This document shows, in pieces, positions 1-5,032 of a stretch of 5,032 bases of DNA. This DNA is from an uncultured Rivibacter sp. (GTDB taxonomy: Bacteria > Pseudomonadota > Gammaproteobacteria > Burkholderiales > Burkholderiaceae): the NCBI GenBank assembly GCA_946481025.1, contig CAMLNA010000227.1, positions 1 through 5,032 of the forward strand, given 5' to 3'. The notes below the pieces were generated by a model. It did no database searches. It saw only the letters and a list, made by a program, of their open reading frames with translations, and was not told where the DNA came from. Made by a program: the position numbers and the translations under genes. The first letter of the stretch is position 1, and each line of letters begins with the position of its first letter.

Positions 1-699
1 TCGCTGGCCCTCGAACTGGTCGATGCCCTGGGCGACCGCATCCGCGACGGCAGCCTGGCCGCGGGCGACAAGCTGCCCACCGAGGCCGAGATCATGGGCG
101 AGTTCGGCGTGAGCCGCACCGTCGTGCGCGAGGCCATTTCGAAGCTGCAGGCCTCGGGGCTGGTGCAGACCCGTCATGGCATCGGCACCTTCGTGGTGGG
201 GCTGGGCGATGCGGCACCGTTTCGCGTGTCGCCCGAGCAGCTGGCCACGCTGCGCGACGTGATCGCCCTGCTGGAGCTGCGCATCGGCATCGAGACCGAA
301 GCGGCCGGCCTGGCGGCGCTGCGCCGCACCGAACAGAACCTCATCTACATGCGCTCGGCCGTGCAGGCGTTCGAGCGCGCGATCGAGCAGGGGCGCGATG
401 CGGTGGGTCCCGACTTCCAGTTCCACCTCGAGATCGCCCGGGCAACGCAGAACCCGCATTTCGCCGACATCATGGGGTCGCTCGGCAGCTCGATCATTCC
501 GCGCGCACGGCTCGACGCACCGGTCGACCAGAGTGACGAGCGGCGCCAGTACCTGCAGAGCGTGAACCGCGAGCACCAGAGCATCCTCGACGCCATTGCC
601 GCGCAGGACGCCGAGTCCGCCCGCGCCGCGATGCGCACCCACCTCGCCAACAGCCGCGAGCGCCGCCGCCGCGCAGCAGGGGAGGCCCCACCCCCGTAG
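1..699 (+). CDS. GntR-family regulator, FadR/FCD subfamily (5' end outside window)
   Basis: A DNA-binding transcription regulator that probably senses a carboxylate. The reading frame is open from base 1, so the start lies upstream; 232 residues are visible and family members run about 230-250, so only a short N-terminal piece is missing. Numbering from base 1, a GntR winged helix-turn-helix spans about residues 1-66: GDKLPTEAEI at 22-31, the recognition region FGVSRTVVREAISKL at 35-49, and the wing SGLVQTRHGIGTFV at 52-65. An all-helical FCD ligand domain follows at about 75-220. It carries the usual metal/ligand set: D138 and H142 (DFQFH), H192 (REHQSI) and H214 (MRTHL). The tail is basic (RERRRR), then AGEAPPP, and this last part looks like read-through into the GC-rich intergenic repeat. 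It sits upstream of, and codirectional with, a receptor gene and glucarate dehydratase, so local control of this locus is the natural inference. The exact effector cannot be read from sequence. Confidence 0.93.
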   Translation, partial: SLALELVDALGDRIRDGSLAAGDKLPTEAEIMGEFGVSRTVVREAISKLQASGLVQTRHGIGTFVVGLGDAAPFRVSPEQLATLRDVIALLELRIGIETEAAGLAALRRTEQNLIYMRSAVQAFERAIEQGRDAVGPDFQFHLEIARATQNPHFADIMGSLGSSIIPRARLDAPVDQSDERRQYLQSVNREHQSILDAIAAQDAESARAAMRTHLANSRERRRRAAGEAPPP

Positions 700-760
700 C
701 GCCTGCGGCGCTCCCCCTCGAGGGGGCACCCCCAGCGGCCCGGCAAAGCCGGATCCGCGG
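700..760. repeat. GC-rich palindromic intergenic block
   Basis: Directly after the regulator's stop codon lie several close-packed palindromes. They are a perfect 14-bp palindrome CCCCCTCGAGGGGG at 713-726, a CCGGC-AAA-GCCGG stem-loop at 740-752, and CCGCGG at 755-760. No start codon with a ribosome binding site is present. From memory, near-identical blocks (CCCCCTCGAGGGGG followed by GGCCCGGCAAAGCCGG and CCGCGG) recur between genes in Comamonadaceae genomes. That part is recollection, not a search result. The block probably acts only at the RNA level (3' end protection or attenuation) or is a passive dispersed repeat. Confidence 0.55.
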
Positions 761-771
761 CGGTTACTGGG

Positions 772-802
772 CGGGGTTGCCGCCCTCGGGGCGGCAACCC
801 CG
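772..802 (+). terminator. Perfect 14-bp GC hairpin, terminator-like but without a U-tract
   Basis: The arms CGGGGTTGCCGCCC (772-785) and GGGCGGCAACCCCG (789-802) are exact reverse complements around a three-base TCG loop. The structure lies between the regulator and the receptor gene and would form a very stable RNA hairpin. No run of T follows on either strand, so it does not meet the rule for an intrinsic terminator. In high-GC bacteria such hairpins may still slow polymerase or protect a 3' end. It could equally be the second half of the dispersed repeat that begins just after the regulator gene. Confidence 0.35.
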
Positions 803-841
803 GGCTCCAGTAGGAATACATATGGCGTCTTTCTGAGTACG

Positions 842-861
842 GTTGTACGATGACAGACAAC
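842..861. promoter_or_regulatory. Candidate operator (GTTGT-N10-ACAAC inverted repeat)
   Basis: GTTGT at 842-846 and ACAAC at 857-861 form a perfect 5-bp dyad, and a shorter TGT-N6-ACA dyad (844-855) is nested inside it. The site lies in the least GC-rich stretch of the gap, 69 bases before the receptor start. TACGAT at 846-851 is a 4/6 match to a sigma70 -10 box, but no convincing -35 box stands in front of it, so I do not call a promoter. FCD-type GntR regulators commonly bind short GT...AC dyads (general form TnGTnnnACnA). The spacing here is wider than that, so the match is only suggestive. If real, binding over a -10 box would fit repression by the regulator just upstream. Confidence 0.35.
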
Positions 862-917
862 ATGGCTTAGGTGCCGCGAAGAAGAAGCACCGGCTCGCCA
901 TTCCACCCCCGAGAGAC

Positions 918-923
918 AGGAGA
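918..923 (+). promoter_or_regulatory. Ribosome binding site deciding the receptor start
   Basis: AGGAGA stands 7 bases before the ATG at 931. It selects this start over an in-frame GTG at 871, which has no purine-rich site and would put 20 extra residues in front of a normal signal peptide. Confidence 0.85.
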
Positions 924-930
924 CAACGTC

Positions 931-1887
931 ATGAAGCAGCTGATCTGCGCTCTGGCCGCCTCGTTCGCCCTTGCCGCGCCGGCCTTTGCCTGGCCCGACA
1001 AGCCCGTCACCCTGGTCGTGCCGTTCCCGCCCGGCGGCTCGTCGGACGTGATCGCCCGCACCCTGGCGGCCAAGCTGCAGGAAAGGCTGGGGCAGACCTT
1101 CGTGGTCGAGAACAAGGCCGGCGCCACCGGCACCATCGGCGCCGCGCAGGTCAAGCGGGCCGCGCCGGACGGCTACACGCTGCTGGTCACCTCGCTCGGC
1201 CCGCTGGTGATCGCGCCGCACCTCATCAAGCAGGTGCAGTACGACGCGACGAAGGACTTCGACTTCATCACCGTGGCGGTGCAGGCGCCCAACGTGCTCG
1301 TGGTGCCGCCCACGTCGCCGCACAAGACGGTGGCCGACGTGCTGGCCTTCCACAAGAAGAACCCCGGCAAGATGACCTTCGCCTCGTCCGGCAACGGCTC
1401 GTCCGACCACCTGACGGCTGAACTCTTCTGGCAGCAGACCGGCACCAGCGGCTCGCACGTGCCCTACAAGGGCGGGGCGCCCGCCATCACCGACCTGCTG
1501 GGCGGCGTGGTGGATGCCGGCTTCATGAACATCAACTCGGTGATCCAGCACATCAATGCGGGCAAGCTGCGCGCGGTGGCCGTCACCGGCGACAAGCGCT
1601 CGACGCTGCTGCCCAACGTGCCCACGCTGGCGGAGTCGGGCGTGAAGAACGTCGACGTGTACTCGTGGCAGGCGGTGGTGGCCCCCAAGGGCCTGCCGGC
1701 CGACGTGCGCGGCAAGCTGCACGAGGGCCTGGTCGCCGCACTCAACGACGCGGCGGTGAAGCCCAAGCTCACCGAGGTGGGTTTCGAGATCGTGGGCAAC
1801 ACGCCGGAGCAGTTCGCCAAGTTCCAGGCGCAGGAGTTCGCGCGCTGGAAGCAGGTCATCGAGACCGGCAAGATCACTGCAGACTAG
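931..1887 (+). CDS. Bug/TctC-family periplasmic solute-binding protein (tripartite tricarboxylate transporter type)
   Basis: An extracytoplasmic receptor that binds a carboxylate and, in the family, hands it to a TctA/TctB membrane pair. The product is 318 residues, normal for the family (about 310-330). Residues 1-20 are a Sec signal peptide: MKQ, a hydrophobic run, then the AFA cleavage motif before W21. The mature start [19 protein letters not shown] (21-39) is the Bug hallmark, and its GGSSD loop contacts a ligand carboxylate in known family structures. Other family blocks are [22 protein letters not shown] (152-161), [16 protein letters not shown] (177-192) and [11 protein letters not shown] (227-237). 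It is preceded by the FCD regulator and followed after 144 bases by gudD, so a glucarate-type dicarboxylate is a plausible ligand. That is inference, because Bug ligands cannot be read from sequence. No tctA or tctB is in the window, which is common for Bug genes. Confidence 0.95.
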   Translation: MKQLICALAASFALAAPAFAWPDKPVTLVVPFPPGGSSDVIARTLAAKLQERLGQTFVVENKAGATGTIGAAQVKRAAPDGYTLLVTSLGPLVIAPHLIKQVQYDATKDFDFITVAVQAPNVLVVPPTSPHKTVADVLAFHKKNPGKMTFASSGNGSSDHLTAELFWQQTGTSGSHVPYKGGAPAITDLLGGVVDAGFMNINSVIQHINAGKLRAVAVTGDKRSTLLPNVPTLAESGVKNVDVYSWQAVVAPKGLPADVRGKLHEGLVAALNDAAVKPKLTEVGFEIVGNTPEQFAKFQAQEFARWKQVIETGKITAD

Positions 1888-1904
1888 CCACGACGAGAAA
1901 GCCC

Positions 1905-1997
1905 TTCACCGCGGAGACGCGGAGGGCGCGGAGATTCACGGAGAAATTCGAGTTGTTCCTCTGCGGAACTCCGCGTTCTCCGCGCCTCCGCGGTGAA
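1905..1997. repeat. 93-base inverted repeat built from six CGCGGAG heptamers
   Basis: Two 29-base arms (1905-1933 and 1969-1997) are inverted copies matching at 26 of 29 positions. Each arm contains three heptamers: CGCGGAG at 1910, 1918 and 1927, and its complement CTCCGCG at 1969, 1978 and 1986. The arms end in TTCACC and GGTGAA. Pairing continues imperfectly into the 35-base spacer (TTC with GAA, then CGGAGA against TCTGCG), so almost the whole unit can fold into one long hairpin. It lies between the receptor gene and gudD and ends 34 bases before the gudD start. There is no T-run, so a classic terminator is unlikely. A dispersed non-coding repeat, possibly transposable in origin or acting on mRNA stability, fits better. 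Its outer end supplies the GTG at 1993 that falsely lengthens the gudD reading frame. Confidence 0.8.
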
Positions 1998-2031
1998 TGA
2001 ATTCAGCAGCCAACACATACAGCACCACGCC

Positions 2032-3357
2032 ATGTCCACCCCCATCGTCACCCAATACCGCGTCGTGCCCGTGGCAGGGCGCGACGGCATGCTGCTCAAC
2101 CTGAGCGGCGCTCATGCGCCGTTCTTCACCCGCAACCTGGTGATCGTGACCGACAGCGCCGGGCACACCGGCGTGGGCGAAGTGCCCGGCGGCGAGAAGA
2201 TCCGCGCCACCCTGGAGGACGCGCGCCATCTCGTGGTGGGCCAGCCGGTGGGCAACTACCGCGCGGTGATGCAGCAGATGGGCGCCAGGTTCGCCGACCG
2301 CGACGCCGGCGGGCGAGGGCAGCAGACCTTCGACCTGCGCACCACCATCCATGCGGTCACCGCGGTCGAGTCGGCGCTGCTCGACCTGCTGGGGCAGCAC
2401 ATGGAGCTGCCGGTGGCGGCCCTGCTCGGCGAAGGCCAGCAGCGCGACAAGGTCGAGATGCTGGGCTACCTGTTCTTCGTGGGCGACCGTCACAAGACCG
2501 ACCTGCCCTACCAGAGCGAGCCGGAGGCGCCCGATGCCTGGTCGCGTTTGCGCCATGAAGTGGCGATGACGCCCGAGGCGGTGGTGCGCCTGGCCGAGGC
2601 CGCGTACGAACGCTACGGCTTCAACGACTTCAAGCTCAAGGGCGGCGTGCTGCGCGGCGAAGAGGAAGTGCAGGCGGTCACCGCCTTGCACGAACGCTTC
2701 CCGAAGGCGCGCGTGACGCTCGACCCCAACGGGGGCTGGCTGCTGAAGGACGCCGTCCGCCTGATGCGCGACATGCGCGGCGTGGTGGCCTATGCCGAAG
2801 ACCCCTGCGGCGCCGAGGAAGGCTTCTCCGGACGCGAGGTGATGGCCGAGTTCCGCCGGGCCACCGGCTTGCCCACCGCCACCAACATGGTCGCCACCGA
2901 CTGGCGCCAGATGGCGCATGCGCTGGCGCTGCAGTCGGTCGACATCCCGCTCGCCGACCCGCATTTCTGGACGATGGCCGGCTCGGTGCGCGTGGCGCAG
3001 ACGTGCCGCGACTGGGGCCTCACCTGGGGCTCGCATTCGAACAACCACTTCGACGTGTCGCTCGCGATGTTCACCCACGTGGGCGCGGCCGCGCCGGGCA
3101 AGGTGACCGCCATCGACACCCACTGGATCTGGCAGGACGGGCAGGGGCTCACGAAGGAACCGCTGCCGATCAAGGGCGGCTTCGTGGAGGTGCCGAAGAA
3201 GCCGGGCCTCGGCATCGAGCTCGACATGGCGAAGGTCGAGGCGGCGCACAGGCTCTACATGGAACACGGGCTGGGCGCACGCGACGACGCCATCGCGATG
3301 CAGTACCTCGTGCCGGGCTGGAAGTTCGACCCCAAGCGGCCGTGCATGGTGCGTTGA
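2032..3357 (+). CDS. gudD: Glucarate dehydratase
   Basis: A cytoplasmic Mg-dependent enolase-superfamily enzyme that dehydrates D-glucarate (and usually L-idarate) to 5-dehydro-4-deoxy-D-glucarate. The product is 441 residues, against 446 in E. coli GudD as I recall it, and is clearly similar throughout. Signature stretches include [13 protein letters not shown] (H28), [20 protein letters not shown] and the C-terminal [14 protein letters not shown]. Catalytic positions are intact: the KxK pair K201/K203, metal ligands D231 (LDPNG) and N285 with the acidic AEDPCGAE segment (E256, E262), and the D309/H335 dyad ([15 protein letters not shown]). The ATG at 2032 is chosen because [16 protein letters not shown] aligns with the E. 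coli N-terminus. Oddly, it has no recognisable Shine-Dalgarno site. The in-frame GTG at 1993 lies inside the repeat and also lacks one. Later enzymes of the pathway are not in the window. Confidence 0.98.
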   Translation: MSTPIVTQYRVVPVAGRDGMLLNLSGAHAPFFTRNLVIVTDSAGHTGVGEVPGGEKIRATLEDARHLVVGQPVGNYRAVMQQMGARFADRDAGGRGQQTFDLRTTIHAVTAVESALLDLLGQHMELPVAALLGEGQQRDKVEMLGYLFFVGDRHKTDLPYQSEPEAPDAWSRLRHEVAMTPEAVVRLAEAAYERYGFNDFKLKGGVLRGEEEVQAVTALHERFPKARVTLDPNGGWLLKDAVRLMRDMRGVVAYAEDPCGAEEGFSGREVMAEFRRATGLPTATNMVATDWRQMAHALALQSVDIPLADPHFWTMAGSVRVAQTCRDWGLTWGSHSNNHFDVSLAMFTHVGAAAPGKVTAIDTHWIWQDGQGLTKEPLPIKGGFVEVPKKPGLGIELDMAKVEAAHRLYMEHGLGARDDAIAMQYLVPGWKFDPKRPCMVR

Positions 3358-3410
3358 TCGCGAGGCGACCGTCCGCGCGAGACCCCCGACGCATGAAACG
3401 CCTCGAACAC

Positions 3411-3428
3411 CCTCTGCGGTGAATGAAT
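3411..3428. repeat. Remnant of the heptamer repeat (right end only)
   Basis: CCTCTGCGGTGAATGAAT matches 17 of 18 bases of the right end of the larger repeat plus its flank (1985-2002). No left arm is found in the rest of the 118-base gap (3358-3475), so this is a truncated or decayed copy. The match continues past the palindromic arm through ATGAAT, so the repeat unit extends beyond its inverted part. As at gudD, it contributes an in-frame GTG (3419) that falsely lengthens the next gene. I see no promoter or terminator in the rest of this gap. Confidence 0.6.
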
Positions 3429-3462
3429 CGGGGCTTCACGTCAGAACGAATCAAAAACGACC

Positions 3463-3468
3463 AGGAGA
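3463..3468 (+). promoter_or_regulatory. Ribosome binding site deciding the lactonase start
   Basis: AGGAGA stands 7 bases before the ATG at 3476, the same motif and spacing as at the first receptor gene. It rules out the in-frame GTG at 3419, which would bury the twin-arginine signal behind 19 extra residues encoded partly by the repeat remnant. Confidence 0.85.
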
Positions 3469-3475
3469 CAAGAGC

Positions 3476-4582
3476 ATGCAGCAGGAAGAACGCCAGGCGG
3501 ATCGGCGCCGCCTCCTCACCGCCGCCGCCGGTGCCGGCCTCGCAGCCTTCGGCGGCGCGGCGCTCGGCCAGTCGTTCCCGTACACGCCCAACCAGCGCTA
3601 CCCCGACCCGGCGATCCAGGTCCTCGACCCCAGCTTCACCCGCTACCGCATCTACAGCAGCACCGTGGAGCAGGTGGCCTCGGGCATGCGCTGGGCCGAA
3701 GGGCCGGTGTACTTTCCAGAGGGCGGCCATGTGCTGGTGAGCGACATCCCGAACAACCGGATCATGAAATACGACGAGAAGACGGGCGCCTTCACCGTCT
3801 TCCGCGCCAATGCCAACTACGCCAACGGCAATGCGCGCGACCGGCAGGGCCGGCTCGTCACCTGCGAACACTCGGTCACGCGGCGTGTGGTGCGCACCGA
3901 GCCGAACGGCCGCATCACCGTGCTGGCCGACGGCTTCGAGGGCAAGCGCCTGAACGCGCCCAACGACGTGGTGGTGAAGTCCGACGACAGCATCTGGTTC
4001 ACCGACCCGACCTTCGGCATCAACGGCGAATGGGAGGGCTCGCGCGCCAAGCCCGAGCAGGCCACCACCAACGTCTACCGCATCGCGCCCGACGGCAAGG
4101 TGACCGCGGTGATCACCGACCTCGTCAACCCCAACGGCCTCGCGTTTTCGCCCGACGAAAGGAAGCTGTACGTCGTCGAGTGGAAGGGCACGCCCAACCG
4201 CAGCATCTGGAGCTACGACGTCAGCGCCGACGGCACCAGCGTGTCGAACAAGACCAAGTTCATCGACGCCGCCGACCAGGGCGCGCTCGACGGCTTCCGG
4301 GTGGACCGCGACGGCAACCTCTGGTGCGGCTGGGGCAGCAACGGCGCGCTCGCAGCCGAGCCGGTCGAGCTGAACGGCCGCAAGGTCTACCCCCTGCGCG
4401 GCCGTTCGGAGGACCTGGACGGCGTGATGGTGTTCAACCCGCAAGGCAAGGCCATCGGCTTCATCCGGCTGCCCGAGCGCTGCGCCAACCTCACCTTCGG
4501 CGGCCCCAAGAACAACCGGCTCTACATGGCCAGCTGCCACTCGCTCTATGCGCTCTACGTCGAAAGCCACGGTGCCACCTGA
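3476..4582 (+). CDS. Exported SMP-30/gluconolactonase-family lactonase
   Basis: A six-bladed beta-propeller hydrolase expected to open sugar-acid lactones with a divalent metal. The product is 368 residues. Residues 1-31 look like a Tat signal peptide: polar MQQEERQAD, then RRRLL (10-14), an alanine/glycine-rich hydrophobic stretch, and probable cleavage near ALG/Q (29-32). Family blocks follow: RWAEGPVYF with metal residue E75, LVTCEHSVTRRV, LNAPNDVVV (N163, D164), IWFTDPTFG, NPNGLAFSPDE (N220), and LDGFRVDRDGNLWCGWG (D272). E75, N163, N220 and D272 are the expected metal and substrate positions. It lies 118 bases after gudD and 40 bases before a second Bug receptor. The context suggests an aldarolactone such as glucarolactone as substrate, while gluconolactone or another aldonolactone remains possible. 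The family and the active-site residues are secure; substrate and export route are inferred. Confidence 0.92.
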   Translation: MQQEERQADRRRLLTAAAGAGLAAFGGAALGQSFPYTPNQRYPDPAIQVLDPSFTRYRIYSSTVEQVASGMRWAEGPVYFPEGGHVLVSDIPNNRIMKYDEKTGAFTVFRANANYANGNARDRQGRLVTCEHSVTRRVVRTEPNGRITVLADGFEGKRLNAPNDVVVKSDDSIWFTDPTFGINGEWEGSRAKPEQATTNVYRIAPDGKVTAVITDLVNPNGLAFSPDERKLYVVEWKGTPNRSIWSYDVSADGTSVSNKTKFIDAADQGALDGFRVDRDGNLWCGWGSNGALAAEPVELNGRKVYPLRGRSEDLDGVMVFNPQGKAIGFIRLPERCANLTFGGPKNNRLYMASCHSLYALYVESHGAT

Positions 4583-4622
4583 ACACCCGGGCGCTTCGCA
4601 CATCACCCACAAGGAGACTGTA

Positions 4623-5032
4623 ATGACACTGAACCGCCGCAAGGCACTGGGCACGACCCTCGCCTGTGCCCTGACCGCTCTCGCCGCCCCTGCGGCACTG
4701 GGCCAGGCCGCCGCCTGGCCCGCCAAGCCGGTGCGACTCGTCGTGCCCTATCCGCCGGGCGGCTCGTCGGACATCATCGCCCGCGCCATCAGCCAGCCGC
4801 TGTCCGAAGCGCTGAAGCAGACGGTCATCGTCGAGAACAAGCCGGGCGCCAACGGCAACACCGGCACCGACTTCGTGGCCAAGGCCAACGACGGCCACAC
4901 GCTGCTGCTGTGCGACGTGGGCGCGCTGGCCATCTCGCCGTCGGTGTATTCGAAGCTGACCTTCAACCCGTCGAAGGACCTGCGCGGCGTGACCATGCTG
5001 GCCTATTCGCCGCACCTGCTGGTGGTGCACCC
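4623..5032 (+). CDS. Second Bug/TctC-family periplasmic receptor (3' end outside window)
   Basis: The frame is open to the last base, giving 136 complete codons, about 40% of a normal Bug protein. AAGGAG at 4611-4616, 6 bases before the ATG, supports the start. The N-terminus MTLNRRKALG followed by a long Ala/Leu stretch is an export signal with a twin-arginine pair (R5, R6), and cleavage is likely near ALG/Q (25-28). The mature part opens WPAKPVRLVVPYPPGGSSD (32-50), the Bug hallmark with the carboxylate-binding GGSSD loop, followed by VENKPGANGNTG and DGHTLLLCDVGALAISPSVY. It resembles the first receptor in this window in fold and motifs but is clearly diverged after residue 55, so it is not a recent duplicate. 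Only 40 bases separate it from the lactonase stop codon, so the two are probably cotranscribed. The ligand is unknown; a sugar dicarboxylate is a contextual guess. Confidence 0.93.
   Translation, partial: MTLNRRKALGTTLACALTALAAPAALGQAAAWPAKPVRLVVPYPPGGSSDIIARAISQPLSEALKQTVIVENKPGANGNTGTDFVAKANDGHTLLLCDVGALAISPSVYSKLTFNPSKDLRGVTMLAYSPHLLVVH

Noticed and set aside
772..802. Standard rho-independent terminator
   Set aside because: The stem is perfect, but no T-tract follows on either strand, so it is kept only as a low-confidence terminator-like hairpin.
871..930. Longer GTG start for the first receptor
   Set aside because: There is no ribosome binding site, and the added residues would precede a typical Sec signal peptide.
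1905..1997. CRISPR array suggested by repeated heptamers
   Set aside because: The units are 7 bases at 8-9 base spacing and inverted around a centre, with no room for spacers and no cas genes.
1936..3267. A 443-codon open frame on the minus strand across gudD
   Set aside because: It is antisense to a gene with full family identity. The His/Val/Ala/Arg-rich product shows no domain, and long antisense frames are expected when third positions are almost all G or C.
3393..3422. Nine-residue open frame MKRLEHPLR upstream of the lactonase, as a possible leader peptide
   Set aside because: It has no Shine-Dalgarno site, no run of a regulatory amino acid and no attenuator hairpin after it; its end is formed by the repeat remnant.
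3419..3475. Longer GTG start for the lactonase
   Set aside because: The extension begins inside the repeat remnant, and the AGGAGA site points to ATG 3476.
3170..4726. A 518-codon open frame on the minus strand across the lactonase gene
   Set aside because: It crosses three genes and two gaps on the opposite strand, has no recognisable motif, and is explained by GC-driven lack of stop codons.

Overview
The window is high-GC DNA with compact genes, all on the + strand. It reads as part of a D-glucarate (aldarate) utilisation locus from a betaproteobacterium. Comamonadaceae (Variovorax-like) is my best guess. The guess rests on two Bug-type periplasmic receptors in 5 kb, strong G/C preference at third codon positions, and a GC-rich intergenic repeat style that I recall from that family. 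No marker gene fixes the genus.

Layout: (1) 1-699, a GntR-family regulator of the FadR/FCD type, missing its first residues at the window edge. (2) 700-930, a 231-base gap holding a GC-rich palindromic block, a perfect 14-bp hairpin, a candidate operator and the ribosome binding site of the next gene. (3) 931-1887, a complete Bug/TctC-family periplasmic solute-binding protein. (4) 1888-2031, a gap almost filled by a 93-base inverted repeat built from six CGCGGAG heptamers. (5) 2032-3357, glucarate dehydratase (gudD), the surest call, with every catalytic residue I could place intact. (6) 3358-3475, a short gap carrying a remnant of the same repeat. (7) 3476-4582, an SMP-30/gluconolactonase-family enzyme with a twin-arginine-type signal peptide. 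(8) 4623 to the end, the first 136 codons of a second, diverged Bug receptor. No gap exceeds 300 bases.

How the parts may work together (inference): an exported lactonase could open aldarolactones outside the cytoplasm, one or both Bug proteins could capture the resulting dicarboxylate, and GudD would dehydrate D-glucarate to 5-dehydro-4-deoxy-D-glucarate in the cytoplasm. The FCD regulator would sense a pathway acid. The membrane partners of the Bug receptors (TctA/TctB) and the later pathway enzymes (5-dehydro-4-deoxyglucarate dehydratase, 2-oxoglutarate semialdehyde dehydrogenase) are not in this window. The individual families are known. The less ordinary points are the exported lactonase beside gudD, the two receptors around it, and the heptamer-built repeat that separates the genes and supplies misleading upstream start codons.
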